The notes: generated by a model from the letters alone, not told the origin. 64,000 bases of DNA from CAYUZU01 sp964448675 (GCA_964448675.1 CAYUZU010000015.1:55394-119393), one strand, 5' to 3'. Positions 42,761-51,722 are shown, numbered from the stretch's first letter. A program made the numbers and translations.

Positions 42761-45553
42761 ATGGGACAAACCGAACGGAGAACCGCGGCTGCTGAACGCG
42801 ACGTCGCCCGGCTGCGCCGGCGCATCGCCGAGCTCGAAGACCTGTTGCACAGCACCCGCCGGGACGACGTCACCACCCGTGCCGTCGACCAACGTTACCG
42901 GCTCGCCGCCCAGATCGCCCGGCTCAACATGTGGGACTGGGACATTCAATCCAACGAGATCTGGCGCAACGAGCGCTTTCACGAGACCTTCGGCCCCCCC
43001 GCCCCGAACGAAGATCCCTACGAGTACTGGCAGCAGCGCATTCATCCCGACGATCGCGCCGCCGTGGAGGAGCGCGTCCGGGCCACCCTGCAAAGCCGGG
43101 CCGACCATTGGGAGAATTCCTACCGCCTCCGGCTGCCCGATGGTGCCTACGCCCAGGTGCTCGACCGCGCCGTCGTCGAGCGCGACGCCGCTGGCAAGGC
43201 CATACGCGCCATCGGCGTCATGATCGACATCACCGCCCAGCAGCAGGCGGCCGATGCCGTCGCCGATTCGGAACGCCGCTACCGGGAGTTGTACGAACGC
43301 TTCGAGGACGGCATCGGCTCGACCGACCTGGCCGGCAACTTCCAGGACTGCAATCCGGCCTATGAGAAGATGCTCGGCTACACGATCGACGAGCTCCATA
43401 CGAAGACCTACCCCGAGCTCACCCCGGCAGCCTGGCACGAAGCGGAGCGCCGCATCGTGGAAGACAAGGTCATCCCCGATGGCGCTTCGGGGCTCTACGA
43501 GAAGGAGTACATCCGAAAGGACGGCACCGTCTTTCCGGTCGAGCTGAGCACGTACCTGGCGCGCGACGCGCAGGGGCGGCCGGTCGGCCTGTGGGCCTTC
43601 GTTCGCGACATCAGCGAACGGAAACGCGTCGAAGCCTCCCTGCGCGAGAACGAGCGCTTCCTGCGCGACGTGTTCGACGCCATCCAGGACGGCATCAGCG
43701 TGCTCGATCGCGACCTGAACATCATCCGCACCAACCGCTGGATGCAGGCGCGGTATGGCGACGAGCAGTCGCTTGCAGGCCACAGGTGCTACGAAGTCTA
43801 CCAGCATCGCGACGACGTGTGCCCGGGATGCCCGACGGTCGTGGCCATGCAGACCGGTCAGCCCACTTCGGCCGAGGTCCCCTATCCGGACGCCGCCCAA
43901 CCGAGCATGTGGTTCGACGTTTCCGCCTTTCCGCTGAAGGACGACGACGGCGCGGCCACCGGCGTGATCGAGTACATCAAGGACATCACCTCGCGCAAAC
44001 GCGCCGAGGAGGCCTTGCGCAAGAACGAAGCCATGCTCTCGGAGATGTCGCGCATCGTCCACGTCGGCGCATGGGAGGTCGCGCTGGACACGATGCGCGT
44101 CTCCTGGACGGATGAGGTGTTCCGTATTCTCGAGCTGCCCGTCGGCACGGCCCCCGGCTTTGATGACGTCATTGCCTACTTCCACGAGGAGGACCGCGCG
44201 CCGCTGCGGCATGCCCTGGCCCAGGCGAGCGACTTCGGCACGCCCTTCGATCGCGAGTACCGCGTCACCACGGCCCGCGACCGCCAGCGCTGGGTCCGCG
44301 TCGTCGGCCAGCGGGAATACGACGAGCAGGGCCAGCCCGTCCGCCTGGCCGGCACCGTCCAGGACATCACGCAGCGCAAGGTCGCCGAGGAAGAGCGACG
44401 CGAGCTCGAGGCCCAGATCCAGCACGCCCAGAAGCTCGAGAGTCTGGGCGTCCTCGCCGGCGGCATCGCCCATGACTTCAACAACCTGCTCGTCGGGATC
44501 CTCGGCTACTCGGATCTCGCGCGCGAGGAACTGCCGACCGGCTCGCCGGTCGCCTCGTACATCGACGGCGTGCAGCACTCGGCCCGCCGCGCCGCCGACC
44601 TGGCCCACCAGATGCTGGCCTACTCGGGCAAGGGCAAGTTCATCATCGAGTCGATCAACCTCAACATGCTCGTGACCGAGATGATGCATCTGCTCGAGGT
44701 GTCGGTCTCCAAGAAGGCCGTGCTCAAGTTCAACTTCGCCCACAACCTCCCCGCGATCGAGGTCGACGCCACGCAGATCCGCCAGGTCATCATGAACCTC
44801 ATCACCAACGCATCCGAGGCGATCGGCAGCGCCAGCGGCGTCATCTCGGTCAGTACCGGCGCGATGGACTGCGACCGCTCGTACCTGCGCGAGACTTACC
44901 TTGATGAGGATCTCACCGAGGGACTCTACGTCTACCTCGAGGTGGCCGACACCGGCTGCGGCATGGACGCCGCCACCCAGGCAAAGATCTTCGACCCCTT
45001 TTTCACGACCAAGTTCACCGGGCGCGGCCTGGGACTGGCTGCGGTACTGGGCATCATGCGCGGCCATCGCGGGGCCATGAAGGTCTACTCCGAGCCCGGC
45101 CGCGGCACGACGTTCAAGGCACTCTTCCCGGCGCTCGACCAACCCGCCACCGCCGCCGAAGAGGTCCCCGCCACACGCCTGCCGGCTGGTACCGGTACGA
45201 TCCTGCTGGCCGACGACGAGGAAACCGTGCGGGCCGTCGGGCGCCGCATGCTGGAGCGTGCCGGGTACACCGTACTGACCGCCGTCGACGGCCGCGAGAC
45301 GCTCGAGGTCTTCCACGAGCACGCCAACGACATCGCCTGCGTCATCCTCGATCTGACCATGCCGCACCTCGGCGGCGAAGAGGTCTTTCGCGAGCTGCGC
45401 CGGCGGCACAAGGACGTGCGCGTGATCCTGTCCAGCGGCTACAACGAGCAGGACGTCACGCAGCGCTTCGCCGGCAAGGGCCTGGCCGGCTTCATCCAGA
45501 AACCCTACCGCCGGCAGGAGCTGCTGGCCGTGCTGCACAAGGTCCTGGGCTGA
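42761..45553 (+). CDS. Multi-PAS hybrid histidine kinase with C-terminal receiver
   Basis: 930-residue soluble kinase. After a short coiled coil (residues 1-40), four PAS domains follow at about 45-165, 170-295, 300-420 and 430-545. PAS3 contains CPGCP in the same place as PCEGCP of the kinase at 27919. HisKA holds phospho-acceptor His571 in GGIAHDFNN. The HATPase has NLITNASEAI, DTGCGMD and GRGLGLAAV. The receiver has Asp864 in ILDLTMPH and Lys in IQKPY. No transmembrane helix is seen. GGAGACC precedes the ATG; the longer open frame upstream runs through the tRNA and is not coding. It is probably a paralogue of the other hybrid kinases in the window. Confidence 0.88.
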   Translation: MGQTERRTAAAERDVARLRRRIAELEDLLHSTRRDDVTTRAVDQRYRLAAQIARLNMWDWDIQSNEIWRNERFHETFGPPAPNEDPYEYWQQRIHPDDRAAVEERVRATLQSRADHWENSYRLRLPDGAYAQVLDRAVVERDAAGKAIRAIGVMIDITAQQQAADAVADSERRYRELYERFEDGIGSTDLAGNFQDCNPAYEKMLGYTIDELHTKTYPELTPAAWHEAERRIVEDKVIPDGASGLYEKEYIRKDGTVFPVELSTYLARDAQGRPVGLWAFVRDISERKRVEASLRENERFLRDVFDAIQDGISVLDRDLNIIRTNRWMQARYGDEQSLAGHRCYEVYQHRDDVCPGCPTVVAMQTGQPTSAEVPYPDAAQPSMWFDVSAFPLKDDDGAATGVIEYIKDITSRKRAEEALRKNEAMLSEMSRIVHVGAWEVALDTMRVSWTDEVFRILELPVGTAPGFDDVIAYFHEEDRAPLRHALAQASDFGTPFDREYRVTTARDRQRWVRVVGQREYDEQGQPVRLAGTVQDITQRKVAEEERRELEAQIQHAQKLESLGVLAGGIAHDFNNLLVGILGYSDLAREELPTGSPVASYIDGVQHSARRAADLAHQMLAYSGKGKFIIESINLNMLVTEMMHLLEVSVSKKAVLKFNFAHNLPAIEVDATQIRQVIMNLITNASEAIGSASGVISVSTGAMDCDRSYLRETYLDEDLTEGLYVYLEVADTGCGMDAATQAKIFDPFFTTKFTGRGLGLAAVLGIMRGHRGAMKVYSEPGRGTTFKALFPALDQPATAAEEVPATRLPAGTGTILLADDEETVRAVGRRMLERAGYTVLTAVDGRETLEVFHEHANDIACVILDLTMPHLGGEEVFRELRRRHKDVRVILSSGYNEQDVTQRFAGKGLAGFIQKPYRRQELLAVLHKVLG

Positions 45554-45605
45554 CACCCCCGCCGTCGCGACCGCGCGTTCCCGCCGCTCGACGCGCCCGC
45601 AGCGC

Positions 45606-45634
45606 TTCGCAGCACCCGCCGCCGGCGGTACACT
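45606..45634 (+). promoter_or_regulatory. Possible promoter of the MazG-like gene
   Basis: TTCGCA (45606-45611) and TACACT (45629-45634) are 17 bases apart. The -35 matches four of six consensus bases. The leader to the GTG at 45681 would be about 40 bases. Confidence 0.4.
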
Positions 45635-45680
45635 GGGCCCGTCGCCCGGTCACCGGACCGCGAGAGCAGGGAGCCGCACC

Positions 45681-45977
45681 GTGCATCTGCGTGAATTCCA
45701 GCAGCTCATCGACCGCATGTACTCGGACAAGGACCGCGCCCGCGGCTCGGCCAAGACCTTCCTCTGGCTGACCGAGGAGTTCGGCGAACTCGCCAAGGCC
45801 GTCGCCAGACGCGATGACCCCGAGAACCTCAAGGAGGAATTCGCCGACGTGCTCGCCTGGCTGGTCACGCTCGCCAACGTCGAGGACGTCGACCTCGAGG
45901 AAGCCGTCACCAAGTTCACCGGCGGCTGCCCCGGCTGCGGCCAGATGGTCTGCACGTGTGACAGCAAGTTGACTTGA
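45681..45977 (+). CDS. MazG-like nucleotide pyrophosphohydrolase with C-terminal Cys cluster
   Basis: 98-residue all-alpha NTP pyrophosphatase of the MazG type. The metal-binding carboxylates are in LTEEFGELAKAV (EExxE) and EEFADVLAWLV (ExxD), with the substrate-binding region between them. It would hydrolyse NTPs or dNTPs to monophosphate and pyrophosphate; the specific nucleotide is not predictable. The last 15 residues (CPGCGQMVCTC) hold four cysteines that could form a small zinc site, an addition outside the minimal MazG fold. It has a GTG start preceded by AGGGAG. It stands alone between the kinase and a convergent gene. Confidence 0.85.
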   Translation: MHLREFQQLIDRMYSDKDRARGSAKTFLWLTEEFGELAKAVARRDDPENLKEEFADVLAWLVTLANVEDVDLEEAVTKFTGGCPGCGQMVCTCDSKLT

Positions 45978-46103
45978 GGCAGGTTCGGGGGAGCCGGGCC
46001 GCGGGGTGAACCATCAGCGCCATACGATCGGCGCGGCGGATGGCGGTCGACGGCACGGCGGCCGTACGCAGCTTGGACGCCCCCCAGCCGGCAACCGGAC
46101 CGC

Positions 46104-46724
46104 TCAGCTCTCGGCCGGCGTCGCGACGCGATCGGCCAGGTCGTACAGCAGCGTTCGCCACTGGTCGCACAACGGCGGCATCTCGTAGCGCACCAGGTCC
46201 GCCAGCAGGACCATGTCCCGTGCCTCCAGCGCCTCGCGCACCTCGACCAGCTTGCCGACGACCTCCTCGAACCACGCCTGGATCGGCTGTCCCTCGTAGG
46301 GCCATTGCGTCAGGTCGTCCCCCAGCAGCCCGCTGCACTGCCCGAACACGCGGAAGCTCGTCTGCCAGAGCTGGATCACCTGTCCGACTTCCTGCACGCC
46401 AACGGACGCCTCGTTCGACCCCAGCCGGTCGGCGATCTCGGGGTGCTTCTGGCCGACGTTCTTGAACTCGATCGCCAAGCCGCGCAGCGCGTCGCGCGTC
46501 AGCGCCCGCGGGTCGCCGGTCTCGAGGTCGACCTGGGTCTCCGGGCTGATCGGCTGGGCCAGGGTCTGCTCGAGATCGGCATCACTGAGCGGGGTGCCGT
46601 TGACCGACACCGAGACGATCAGGCAATCATCGTGCTCGGCACGCACCTGCTGCACGACGTCGCCGAGGGTGGCCCCGTCCTGGGCCTGGGTTTCCACACG
46701 CTGATTGTCGAGTGTCACGATCAT
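46104..46724 (-). CDS. Hypothetical protein
   Basis: 206 residues, soluble, no signal peptide. The first ~70 residues are beta-rich (MIVTLDNQRV, DDCLIVSVSVNG, TQVDLETGDP) and may form a small ubiquitin-like or antitoxin-like fold. The remainder is helical and acidic, with a Trp-containing region (IQLWQTSFRVFGQC) and an amphipathic helix (WFEEVVGKLVEVREALEARD). I do not recognise the family; the helical part could serve as an interaction module. The ATG at 46724 is supported by GGGAGAC seven bases upstream; ATG at 46739 is an alternative. It is transcribed divergently from the DUF962 gene. Confidence 0.7.
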   Translation of the reverse strand: MIVTLDNQRVETQAQDGATLGDVVQQVRAEHDDCLIVSVSVNGTPLSDADLEQTLAQPISPETQVDLETGDPRALTRDALRGLAIEFKNVGQKHPEIADRLGSNEASVGVQEVGQVIQLWQTSFRVFGQCSGLLGDDLTQWPYEGQPIQAWFEEVVGKLVEVREALEARDMVLLADLVRYEMPPLCDQWRTLLYDLADRVATPAES

Positions 46725-46790
46725 GGCATTGTCTCCCATTATGCGCCCTATCGGGGGTCCGCCGGGGGGCACTCCAACCGGGCGCAAATG

Positions 46791-46818
46791 TTGCTCCCCA
46801 ATCGCCCCGGGGTATCAT
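46791..46818 (+). promoter_or_regulatory. Promoter predicted to give a leaderless transcript
   Basis: TTGCTC (46791-46796) and TATCAT (46813-46818) are 16 bases apart. The ATG at 46826 lies seven bases after the -10 box, at the expected transcription start, and no ribosome site fits between them. Confidence 0.5.
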
Positions 46819-46825
46819 CCGCCGC

Positions 46826-47149
46826 ATGAGCAATCCCCGCCCCCGCTGGCTCACGAACTGGCTCGAGCGGCACCAGCACCCGGTGTCGCGCGGTCTGCAC
46901 TACGTCGGCATCCCGCTGACCATCGCGGCGGTCGTGCTGGCCGGCGTGCAGCTCTACCAGTGGCGCTGGGACCTGTGGTGGCGGCCGGCGCTGCTGCTGT
47001 CGGCGGGCTACGGGCTGCAGTGGCTGGGGCACGTGCTGGAGGGCAATGACATGGGCGAGGTCGTGCTGATCAAGAAGCTCCTCGGCCGCCCCTACACCGC
47101 CGTCGCGCCCCGCTACGCTGCCAGAGACCCGGATTCGAGCGAATCGTGA
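46826..47149 (+). CDS. DUF962 (Mpo1-like) membrane protein
   Basis: 107-residue protein of the DUF962 family. The N-terminal motif WLERHQHPVSRGLHYVGIPL contains the family His residues, followed by two hydrophobic helices (about residues 28-45 and 52-68) and WLGHVLEGND with a further conserved His. Yeast Mpo1 of this family is an iron-dependent dioxygenase in fatty-acid alpha-oxidation; in bacteria the role is untested as far as I know. The C-terminal 25 residues are polar. It is predicted to be membrane-embedded. The start at 46826 fits a leaderless promoter. A 288-bp gene-free GC-rich stretch follows. Confidence 0.78.
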   Translation: MSNPRPRWLTNWLERHQHPVSRGLHYVGIPLTIAAVVLAGVQLYQWRWDLWWRPALLLSAGYGLQWLGHVLEGNDMGEVVLIKKLLGRPYTAVAPRYAARDPDSSES

Positions 47150-47437
47150 CGGCGGAGCCGCGCCTACTGGACTCCACCCCACCGCGAGCCGCGCCCGCCA
47201 TCAGCGCCGTCCGCGCCAGCGGTCGGTCCTGCCACCGGCTCGCGCCGGCGGCTCTGATTCGCCGCCTGCCCAAGACTGAAGCGGTGTGCCACGGCTCTGC
47301 GAGTCGTGCGGCTCGGACCCCGCCAATCGCCCGGCACGGCGCCAGTTCGGCAGGCGGAACACGCCTTCCGGCTGTCGAGGGATAACTGACAACGGAAAGC
47401 TGCCGGCTGACAGCGAACAGCGCCGGACAGCCACGAA

Positions 47438-47944
47438 TCACCGTCGCTTGTCGAGTTCCTCACGCAGCGTGTCGGTGATGGGCGTGAACACCTGCCGGTT
47501 GCGATCGTTCACTCCCGCCAGGTTCTCGTGGGCGTGAAGCATGAACTCGATCGCCTCGGCGTCGGTTTCCTCGGGGTCACAGCAACTGATGCGGCGGGTC
47601 TGCGGCGGGGTGGGCGTGTCTTCGAACTCGAACAGGCTGGTCAGCCCCATCACCTGCAGGTTGGCCCAGCAGGTTTCCGGGCAGCGCGATAGGATCAGGC
47701 GCCCGTCGGCGTGTTTCAGCCGCTGATGCAGACGGATCATCCAGCCGGCGAACGTGCTGTCCAGGTAGCGGCAGGCGCCGAGGTCGACGACCACCGTCTC
47801 GCGCGGCAGGTTCAGCGCGATGAAGTCGGCAACCAGGTGCTCGCTGGCCAGCGAGACACGATGGGTGGCACTGCCTTCGAAGCCCAGATAAAGTTGGGCG
47901 CCGGTAATGGCATAGTGAATATGTTGCGGGCCGGAGGTCGGCAT
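47438..47944 (-). CDS. STAS-domain (anti-sigma factor antagonist-like) protein
   Basis: 168-residue protein with a central STAS domain. The pattern VVVDLGACRYLDSTFAGWMIRLHQRL is the conserved strand-loop-helix, with Ser in LDSTFAG at the position phosphorylated in SpoIIAA-type antagonists. It is followed by GRLILSRCPE. A C-terminal extension of about 55 residues (helix ending in LREELDKRR) goes beyond the ~110-residue minimal domain. It may act in a partner-switching pathway, but no anti-sigma kinase or phosphatase gene is nearby. GAGAGAG lies about seven bases before the ATG. Cytoplasmic. Confidence 0.8.
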   Translation of the reverse strand: MPTSGPQHIHYAITGAQLYLGFEGSATHRVSLASEHLVADFIALNLPRETVVVDLGACRYLDSTFAGWMIRLHQRLKHADGRLILSRCPETCWANLQVMGLTSLFEFEDTPTPPQTRRISCCDPEETDAEAIEFMLHAHENLAGVNDRNRQVFTPITDTLREELDKRR

Positions 47945-48052
47945 GTTTCGACTCTCTCGCAAGTGCGCTCACGCGAAACCAGACTACTGGTCCTATCGAC
48001 GCGGGAGACGGCGTCCGCTAATCAAACCTTCACATGACTGCGAGGTTCTGCG

Positions 48053-48439
48053 ATGAGTGCGAAAACCGTCGCGATCGTCGGGGCGTCCGCCGACCGCAAC
48101 AAGTTCGGCAACAAGTCCGTGCGCGCGCACGAGAAGCAGGGCTGGACGGTGTACCCCGTGAATCCCGCCGGCGGGGAGATCGAGGGGCATCAGGCCTACC
48201 GCTCGCTGGCGGAGGTCCCCGTAAAGGTCGACCGGATATCACTTTACGTTCCACCCGCCGTGGGCGAACAGCTGCTGGAGACGATTGCGCAGCTCAAGCC
48301 GACGGAGCTCTTCGTCAACCCCGGGGCCGAGAGCGACCGGCTGGTGGAGAAAGCCCGTGAGCTGGGCCTCGACCCGATCCTCGCGTGCAGCATCGTCGAC
48401 CTGGGCGAATCGCCCGCGTCGTTCGGCACGCAGGACTGA
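48053..48439 (+). CDS. CoA-binding domain protein (YccU-like)
   Basis: 128-residue Rossmann-fold protein of the CoA_binding_2 family. The nucleotide-binding start is VAIVGASADRNKFGNK, then GWTVYPVNPAG and the DRISLYVPP and ELFVNPGAES motifs usual for the family. It is a standalone version of the CoA-binding domain of acyl-CoA synthetases, without catalytic parts. The role of such single-domain proteins is not established. It has no signal peptide. The C-terminus (DLGESPASFGTQD) is shorter than in E. coli YccU. It is convergent with the acylphosphatase gene. Confidence 0.85.
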   Translation: MSAKTVAIVGASADRNKFGNKSVRAHEKQGWTVYPVNPAGGEIEGHQAYRSLAEVPVKVDRISLYVPPAVGEQLLETIAQLKPTELFVNPGAESDRLVEKARELGLDPILACSIVDLGESPASFGTQD

Positions 48440-48490
48440 CCGGGCGATTTGCCCGACGCGCAAACCGCGCGCCGCGGGCGTCAACAACGC

Positions 48491-48784
48491 TCAATAGCGG
48501 ATGTCGAAGCCCTTTTCGCCCTGGGGCTCGACGGACGTCTTGTGGCTGTCCTGGATGTGACCGCTGAAGTGCTCGCTGACGTCCGCCAGCAACGCGTTCA
48601 CCGCGTCGGGCGGGCCCTCAGCTTCGAGCTCGACCGTGCCCTCGGGGCGGTTGCGGACGTAGCCCGCGACGCCGGCGTGGCGGCGGGCCAGCTCGACGGT
48701 GGTCATGCGGAAGCCGACGCCCTGGACGCGGCCTACATAGACCACACGCTGGCGAATGACGTGGCCGCGATCGTTGGCGCTCAT
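48491..48784 (-). CDS. acyP: Acylphosphatase
   Basis: 97-residue enzyme that hydrolyses acyl phosphates such as acetyl or carbamoyl phosphate. The N-terminal signature GRVQGVGFR supplies the catalytic Arg, and GYVRNRPEGTVELEAEG supplies the catalytic Asn, with the usual GVAG turn before it. Length is typical, with a few extra N-terminal residues (MSANDRGHV). The ATG at 48784 lies one base beyond the stop codon of the upstream lipoprotein gene and follows GGGAGC, so the two are translationally coupled. Cytoplasmic. The link to the lipoprotein is positional only. Confidence 0.92.
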   Translation of the reverse strand: MSANDRGHVIRQRVVYVGRVQGVGFRMTTVELARRHAGVAGYVRNRPEGTVELEAEGPPDAVNALLADVSEHFSGHIQDSHKTSVEPQGEKGFDIRY

Positions 48785-48785
48785 G

Positions 48786-49157
48786 TCAGCTCCCTTTCTT
48801 TTTGCGCAAGACCACGTGGCGACTGCCCTGGCTGACTTCGAGGCGGTTGACCTTGAGGACGGCGCCGTATTCGCGCTGGCCGCCCGCCTCCGGGCGCAGG
48901 ATGAGCTTGAAGCCATTGAACTTGTAGGTGCCCTGCTGGTCGGCGGTCTGGCCCTCGAGCGTCACGGTGGCGTTGAAGGTGCCGTCCTGGCGGAAGTTGG
49001 CGTCGTCGATGCTGAAAACTTCGCGGCTGGGCTTCGCCTCGACCAGTGTCCAGTGGCCGACGATCGCGCCTTGGCAGCCGACCAGGACGGGCAGCGTGAC
49101 GAGCAGGCCAAGCAGCGTGACGGCCTGGGCGGTGGTCCGGTGTCGTGTGCGTTGCAT
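48786..49157 (-). CDS. Small lipocalin-like lipoprotein
   Basis: 123-residue lipoprotein with a signal helix (about residues 14-27) and lipobox LVGC. The mature part has VGHWTLVEAKP, FRQDGTFNATVTL, GTYKFNGFKLILRPE strands, the pattern of lipocalin-like or META-type beta barrels that compare the size of a deposit (W...G..F..DGTF). No specific ligand is suggested. GGAGGC lies about 10 bases before the ATG. It lies directly upstream of and coupled to the acylphosphatase gene, and 62 bp downstream of gltX in the same direction. Confidence 0.75.
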   Translation of the reverse strand: MQRTRHRTTAQAVTLLGLLVTLPVLVGCQGAIVGHWTLVEAKPSREVFSIDDANFRQDGTFNATVTLEGQTADQQGTYKFNGFKLILRPEAGGQREYGAVLKVNRLEVSQGSRHVVLRKKKGS

Positions 49158-49219
49158 TGGCGCGTTGCCTCCGGTGCGGCGGTCTGTTGAATGGCCCGCG
49201 GCGCAGTATAACGTGCCTG

Positions 49220-50860
49220 CTACGGCTGGCACTGCGCCAACACGCGATCAATTCGTGCCAGCGTGCGCTCCTTGCCCAGCAGCACGAGCGTTTCGTCGAT
49301 GCCGGGGCTGATCGTGGTGCCCGTCGCGGCGATGCGCAGCGGCTGGGCCACCTTGCCCATGCCGAGCTCGTGCTGCTCGGCGTAGCTGCGGATCAGGGCA
49401 TCGAGCGTTGTGGCGGACCAGTCGTCGAGCGCCGCCAGTTGCCCGCGCAGGTCGCGCAGCACCGCCAGTCCCCTGCCATCGCCCTTGTGCAGCCACTTCT
49501 TCACGGCGCCGGGATCGTATGCGAGCTGGTCGTCGGGCTTGAACAACGCGCCGCACTTGAGCTCGATGTCGGGGAAGGTGCGGAAGCCGGCGCAGAGCTC
49601 GATCAGCTTGCGCAGCGTGGCGTCGTCGAGCCCGGTCAGCGGCCCGGGCTCGTTGACCGTCAGCCAGTCGCGCATGGCGGCCAGTTTGCGGTCGATGTCG
49701 GCCGCCTCGAGGGCCATCGTGTTGAACGCCAGCAGCTTGTCGCGGTCGAAGCGGGCGTTGGTTTTGCCGACGCGGTCGAGGCTGAACGCATCGCGCAGTT
49801 CGTCGAGGCTGAACCGCTCGCGCTCGTCACCTGGATTCCAGCCGAGCAGCGCGATGAAGTTGGTGAGCACCTCGGGCAGGTAGCCGCTGGCACGGAAGTC
49901 ATGGATGTCGATTTCGGGCAGGTGGACGTCGAGCGCCCGGGCCAGGCGTTGCAGCGCGTCGCCCGGCAACTGCGTGTCGCCCTTGCGCCAGGATGCGAAC
50001 AGGTCGGCATCGTCGAGCCCGGCGAGCTGCATCACGCGGGCGTCGTCCACGCCGGCCGCCTTGGCCGCCTCGCGGACGACCTTGTCCTTCTCGCGTTTGC
50101 TCATCTTGCTGCCGCTCATGTTGAAGATGATCGGCAGGTGGCCGAACTTGGGCAGCGGGTAGCCGAACGCCTCGAACAGCGCGATGTGGTTGGGCGTGTT
50201 CATCAGGTGCTCCTGCCCGCGGAGCACATGGGTGATCTGCATGCCGGCGTCGTCGACCACCACCGCGAAGTGGTACGTCGGCCAGCCGTCGGCCTTGACG
50301 ATGACGAAATCACTGAGCTCTTCAGCGCGGATGGTCACGTTGCCGAGGATCTCGTCGCGGACCACCGTTTCCTGCTGCGGCATCTTGAAGCGGACGACCA
50401 CCGGGCGGCCTTCGCCGCGCGCCTGCTGCGCGTCGGCTTCGGACGGGAACGACGTCGGGCGCGGATAGCGGAAGCCCTTCTCGCCGCGCTGCCGGGCCGC
50501 GGCCCGCATTGCCTCGAGCTCCTCGCGCGTGTCGAAGGCGTAGTAGGCCTTGCCTTCGTCGAGCAGGCGCTGGGCGTGCCCGCGGTAAAGGTCGAGCCGC
50601 TGCGATTGATGATACGGGCCGAAATCACCGCCGACCTCGGGGCCCTCGTCCCATTGCAGCCCGAGCCAGCGCAGGTCCGCCAGCAGCTTCTTGTCGGCGT
50701 GGGCGATATTGCGGGTCTGGTCGGTGTCCTCGATGCGAATGATGAACTGCCCGCCGGCCCGCTTGGCCAGCAGGTAGTTGAACAGCGCGGTCCGGGCCCC
50801 GCCGACGTGCAGGTAGCCGGTCGGCGAGGGGGCGAAGCGGGCTCGTACGGTGTCGGTCAT
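49220..50860 (-). CDS. gltX: Glutamate--tRNA ligase
   Basis: 546-residue class I aminoacyl-tRNA synthetase that charges tRNA-Glu. The HIGH-type motif is in FAPSPTGYLHVGGARTALFN and the KMSKS motif in GSKMSKREKDK. Other GltX marks include RIEDTDQTRN, TYHFAVVVDD and HVLRGQEHLMNTP, the sequence order of bacterial GltX rather than GlnS. It is at the long end for bacterial GltX (usually 465-510), with the extra length in the C-terminal anticodon-binding half. The ATG at 50860 is preceded by AAGGACCACC. It is likely co-transcribed with the lipoprotein and acylphosphatase genes. glnS lies 1.4 kb away on the other strand. Confidence 0.96.
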   Translation of the reverse strand: MTDTVRARFAPSPTGYLHVGGARTALFNYLLAKRAGGQFIIRIEDTDQTRNIAHADKKLLADLRWLGLQWDEGPEVGGDFGPYHQSQRLDLYRGHAQRLLDEGKAYYAFDTREELEAMRAAARQRGEKGFRYPRPTSFPSEADAQQARGEGRPVVVRFKMPQQETVVRDEILGNVTIRAEELSDFVIVKADGWPTYHFAVVVDDAGMQITHVLRGQEHLMNTPNHIALFEAFGYPLPKFGHLPIIFNMSGSKMSKREKDKVVREAAKAAGVDDARVMQLAGLDDADLFASWRKGDTQLPGDALQRLARALDVHLPEIDIHDFRASGYLPEVLTNFIALLGWNPGDERERFSLDELRDAFSLDRVGKTNARFDRDKLLAFNTMALEAADIDRKLAAMRDWLTVNEPGPLTGLDDATLRKLIELCAGFRTFPDIELKCGALFKPDDQLAYDPGAVKKWLHKGDGRGLAVLRDLRGQLAALDDWSATTLDALIRSYAEQHELGMGKVAQPLRIAATGTTISPGIDETLVLLGKERTLARIDRVLAQCQP

Positions 50861-50954
50861 GGTGGTCCTTGTGCTGACGGATCGTGGCACTTGCAGCCGC
50901 TCGGCGGCGTTTCCGGCCCATCGTACCGGAAACCGGGTCGCTTGGTGAACCGGC

Positions 50955-51722
50955 TCACCACCGGGCGAACCGCGACACGTTGGGCATGTTCAGCCGGAGC
51001 ACCGGCCGCTTGCGCCGTACCCGCAGGTTCAGCAGCTCGACGAACAGTGAGAAGCCCATCGCGAAGTAGATGTAACCGCGGTTGATGTGCTTGCCCATGC
51101 CGTCGGCGACCAGCATCACGCCGATCAGCAGCAGGAAGGACAGCGCCAGCATCTTCAACGTCGGGTGTCGCTCGATGTAGTTGCTCACCGGGGTGGCGAA
51201 GATCATCATCACCGCGATCGCGATGACGATCGCCACGATCATGATCTCGACATGCTTGGCCATGCCGACCGCGGTAATCACCGAGTCCAGCGAGAACACC
51301 GCATCGATCACGGCGATCTGGGCGATCGCGCCGGCAAAGGTGGCCCGTTGCGGCGCGTGCGGCGCCTCGCCGCCGCCGGCCTCGAGCTTGTGATGGATCT
51401 CGAAGGTGGCCTTGGCCAGCAGGAACAGTCCGCCGGCGAGCAGAATCAGAGCCTTGCCCGAGAAACCATGCCCGAAGACGGCGAAGAGCTCTGCATCGAG
51501 CGAGATGATCCAGTTGATGCCCAACAGCAGCACGATGCGCGTCGCCATTGCCGCCAGCAGCCCGATCCGCTGGGCCAGCGGCTGCACGCGCTTCTCCAGC
51601 CGCGACGTGATGACCGCGATGAAGACGATATTGTCGATGCCGAGGACGATCTCGAGCAGCGCCAGCGTGACCAGCGCGACCAGCCCTTCGGCCGTCATGA
51701 AGACACTCAGGAACTCCGCCAC
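50955..51722 (-). CDS. TerC family integral membrane protein
   Basis: 255-residue membrane protein of the TerC/Alx superfamily. Seven or so transmembrane helices can be traced, with the signature EIVLGIDNIVFIAVI in helix 1 and the duplicated acidic motif DAVFSLDSVITAVGM near residue 140; these Asp residues are associated with metal (Mn) transport in this family. A short charged loop lies between helices 3 and 4. It has a GTG start preceded by AGGAGA. The family is linked with tellurite resistance and manganese export, and the latter is the more likely physiological role. No yybP-ykoY riboswitch is evident in the short upstream region. Confidence 0.92.
   Translation of the reverse strand: MAEFLSVFMTAEGLVALVTLALLEIVLGIDNIVFIAVITSRLEKRVQPLAQRIGLLAAMATRIVLLLGINWIISLDAELFAVFGHGFSGKALILLAGGLFLLAKATFEIHHKLEAGGGEAPHAPQRATFAGAIAQIAVIDAVFSLDSVITAVGMAKHVEIMIVAIVIAIAVMMIFATPVSNYIERHPTLKMLALSFLLLIGVMLVADGMGKHINRGYIYFAMGFSLFVELLNLRVRRKRPVLRLNMPNVSRFARW

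Noticed and set aside
42533..45556. Minus-strand open frame of about 1,000 codons opposite the PAS hybrid kinase
   Set aside because: Composition-driven shadow; the plus strand encodes PAS, HisKA, HATPase and REC motifs in order.
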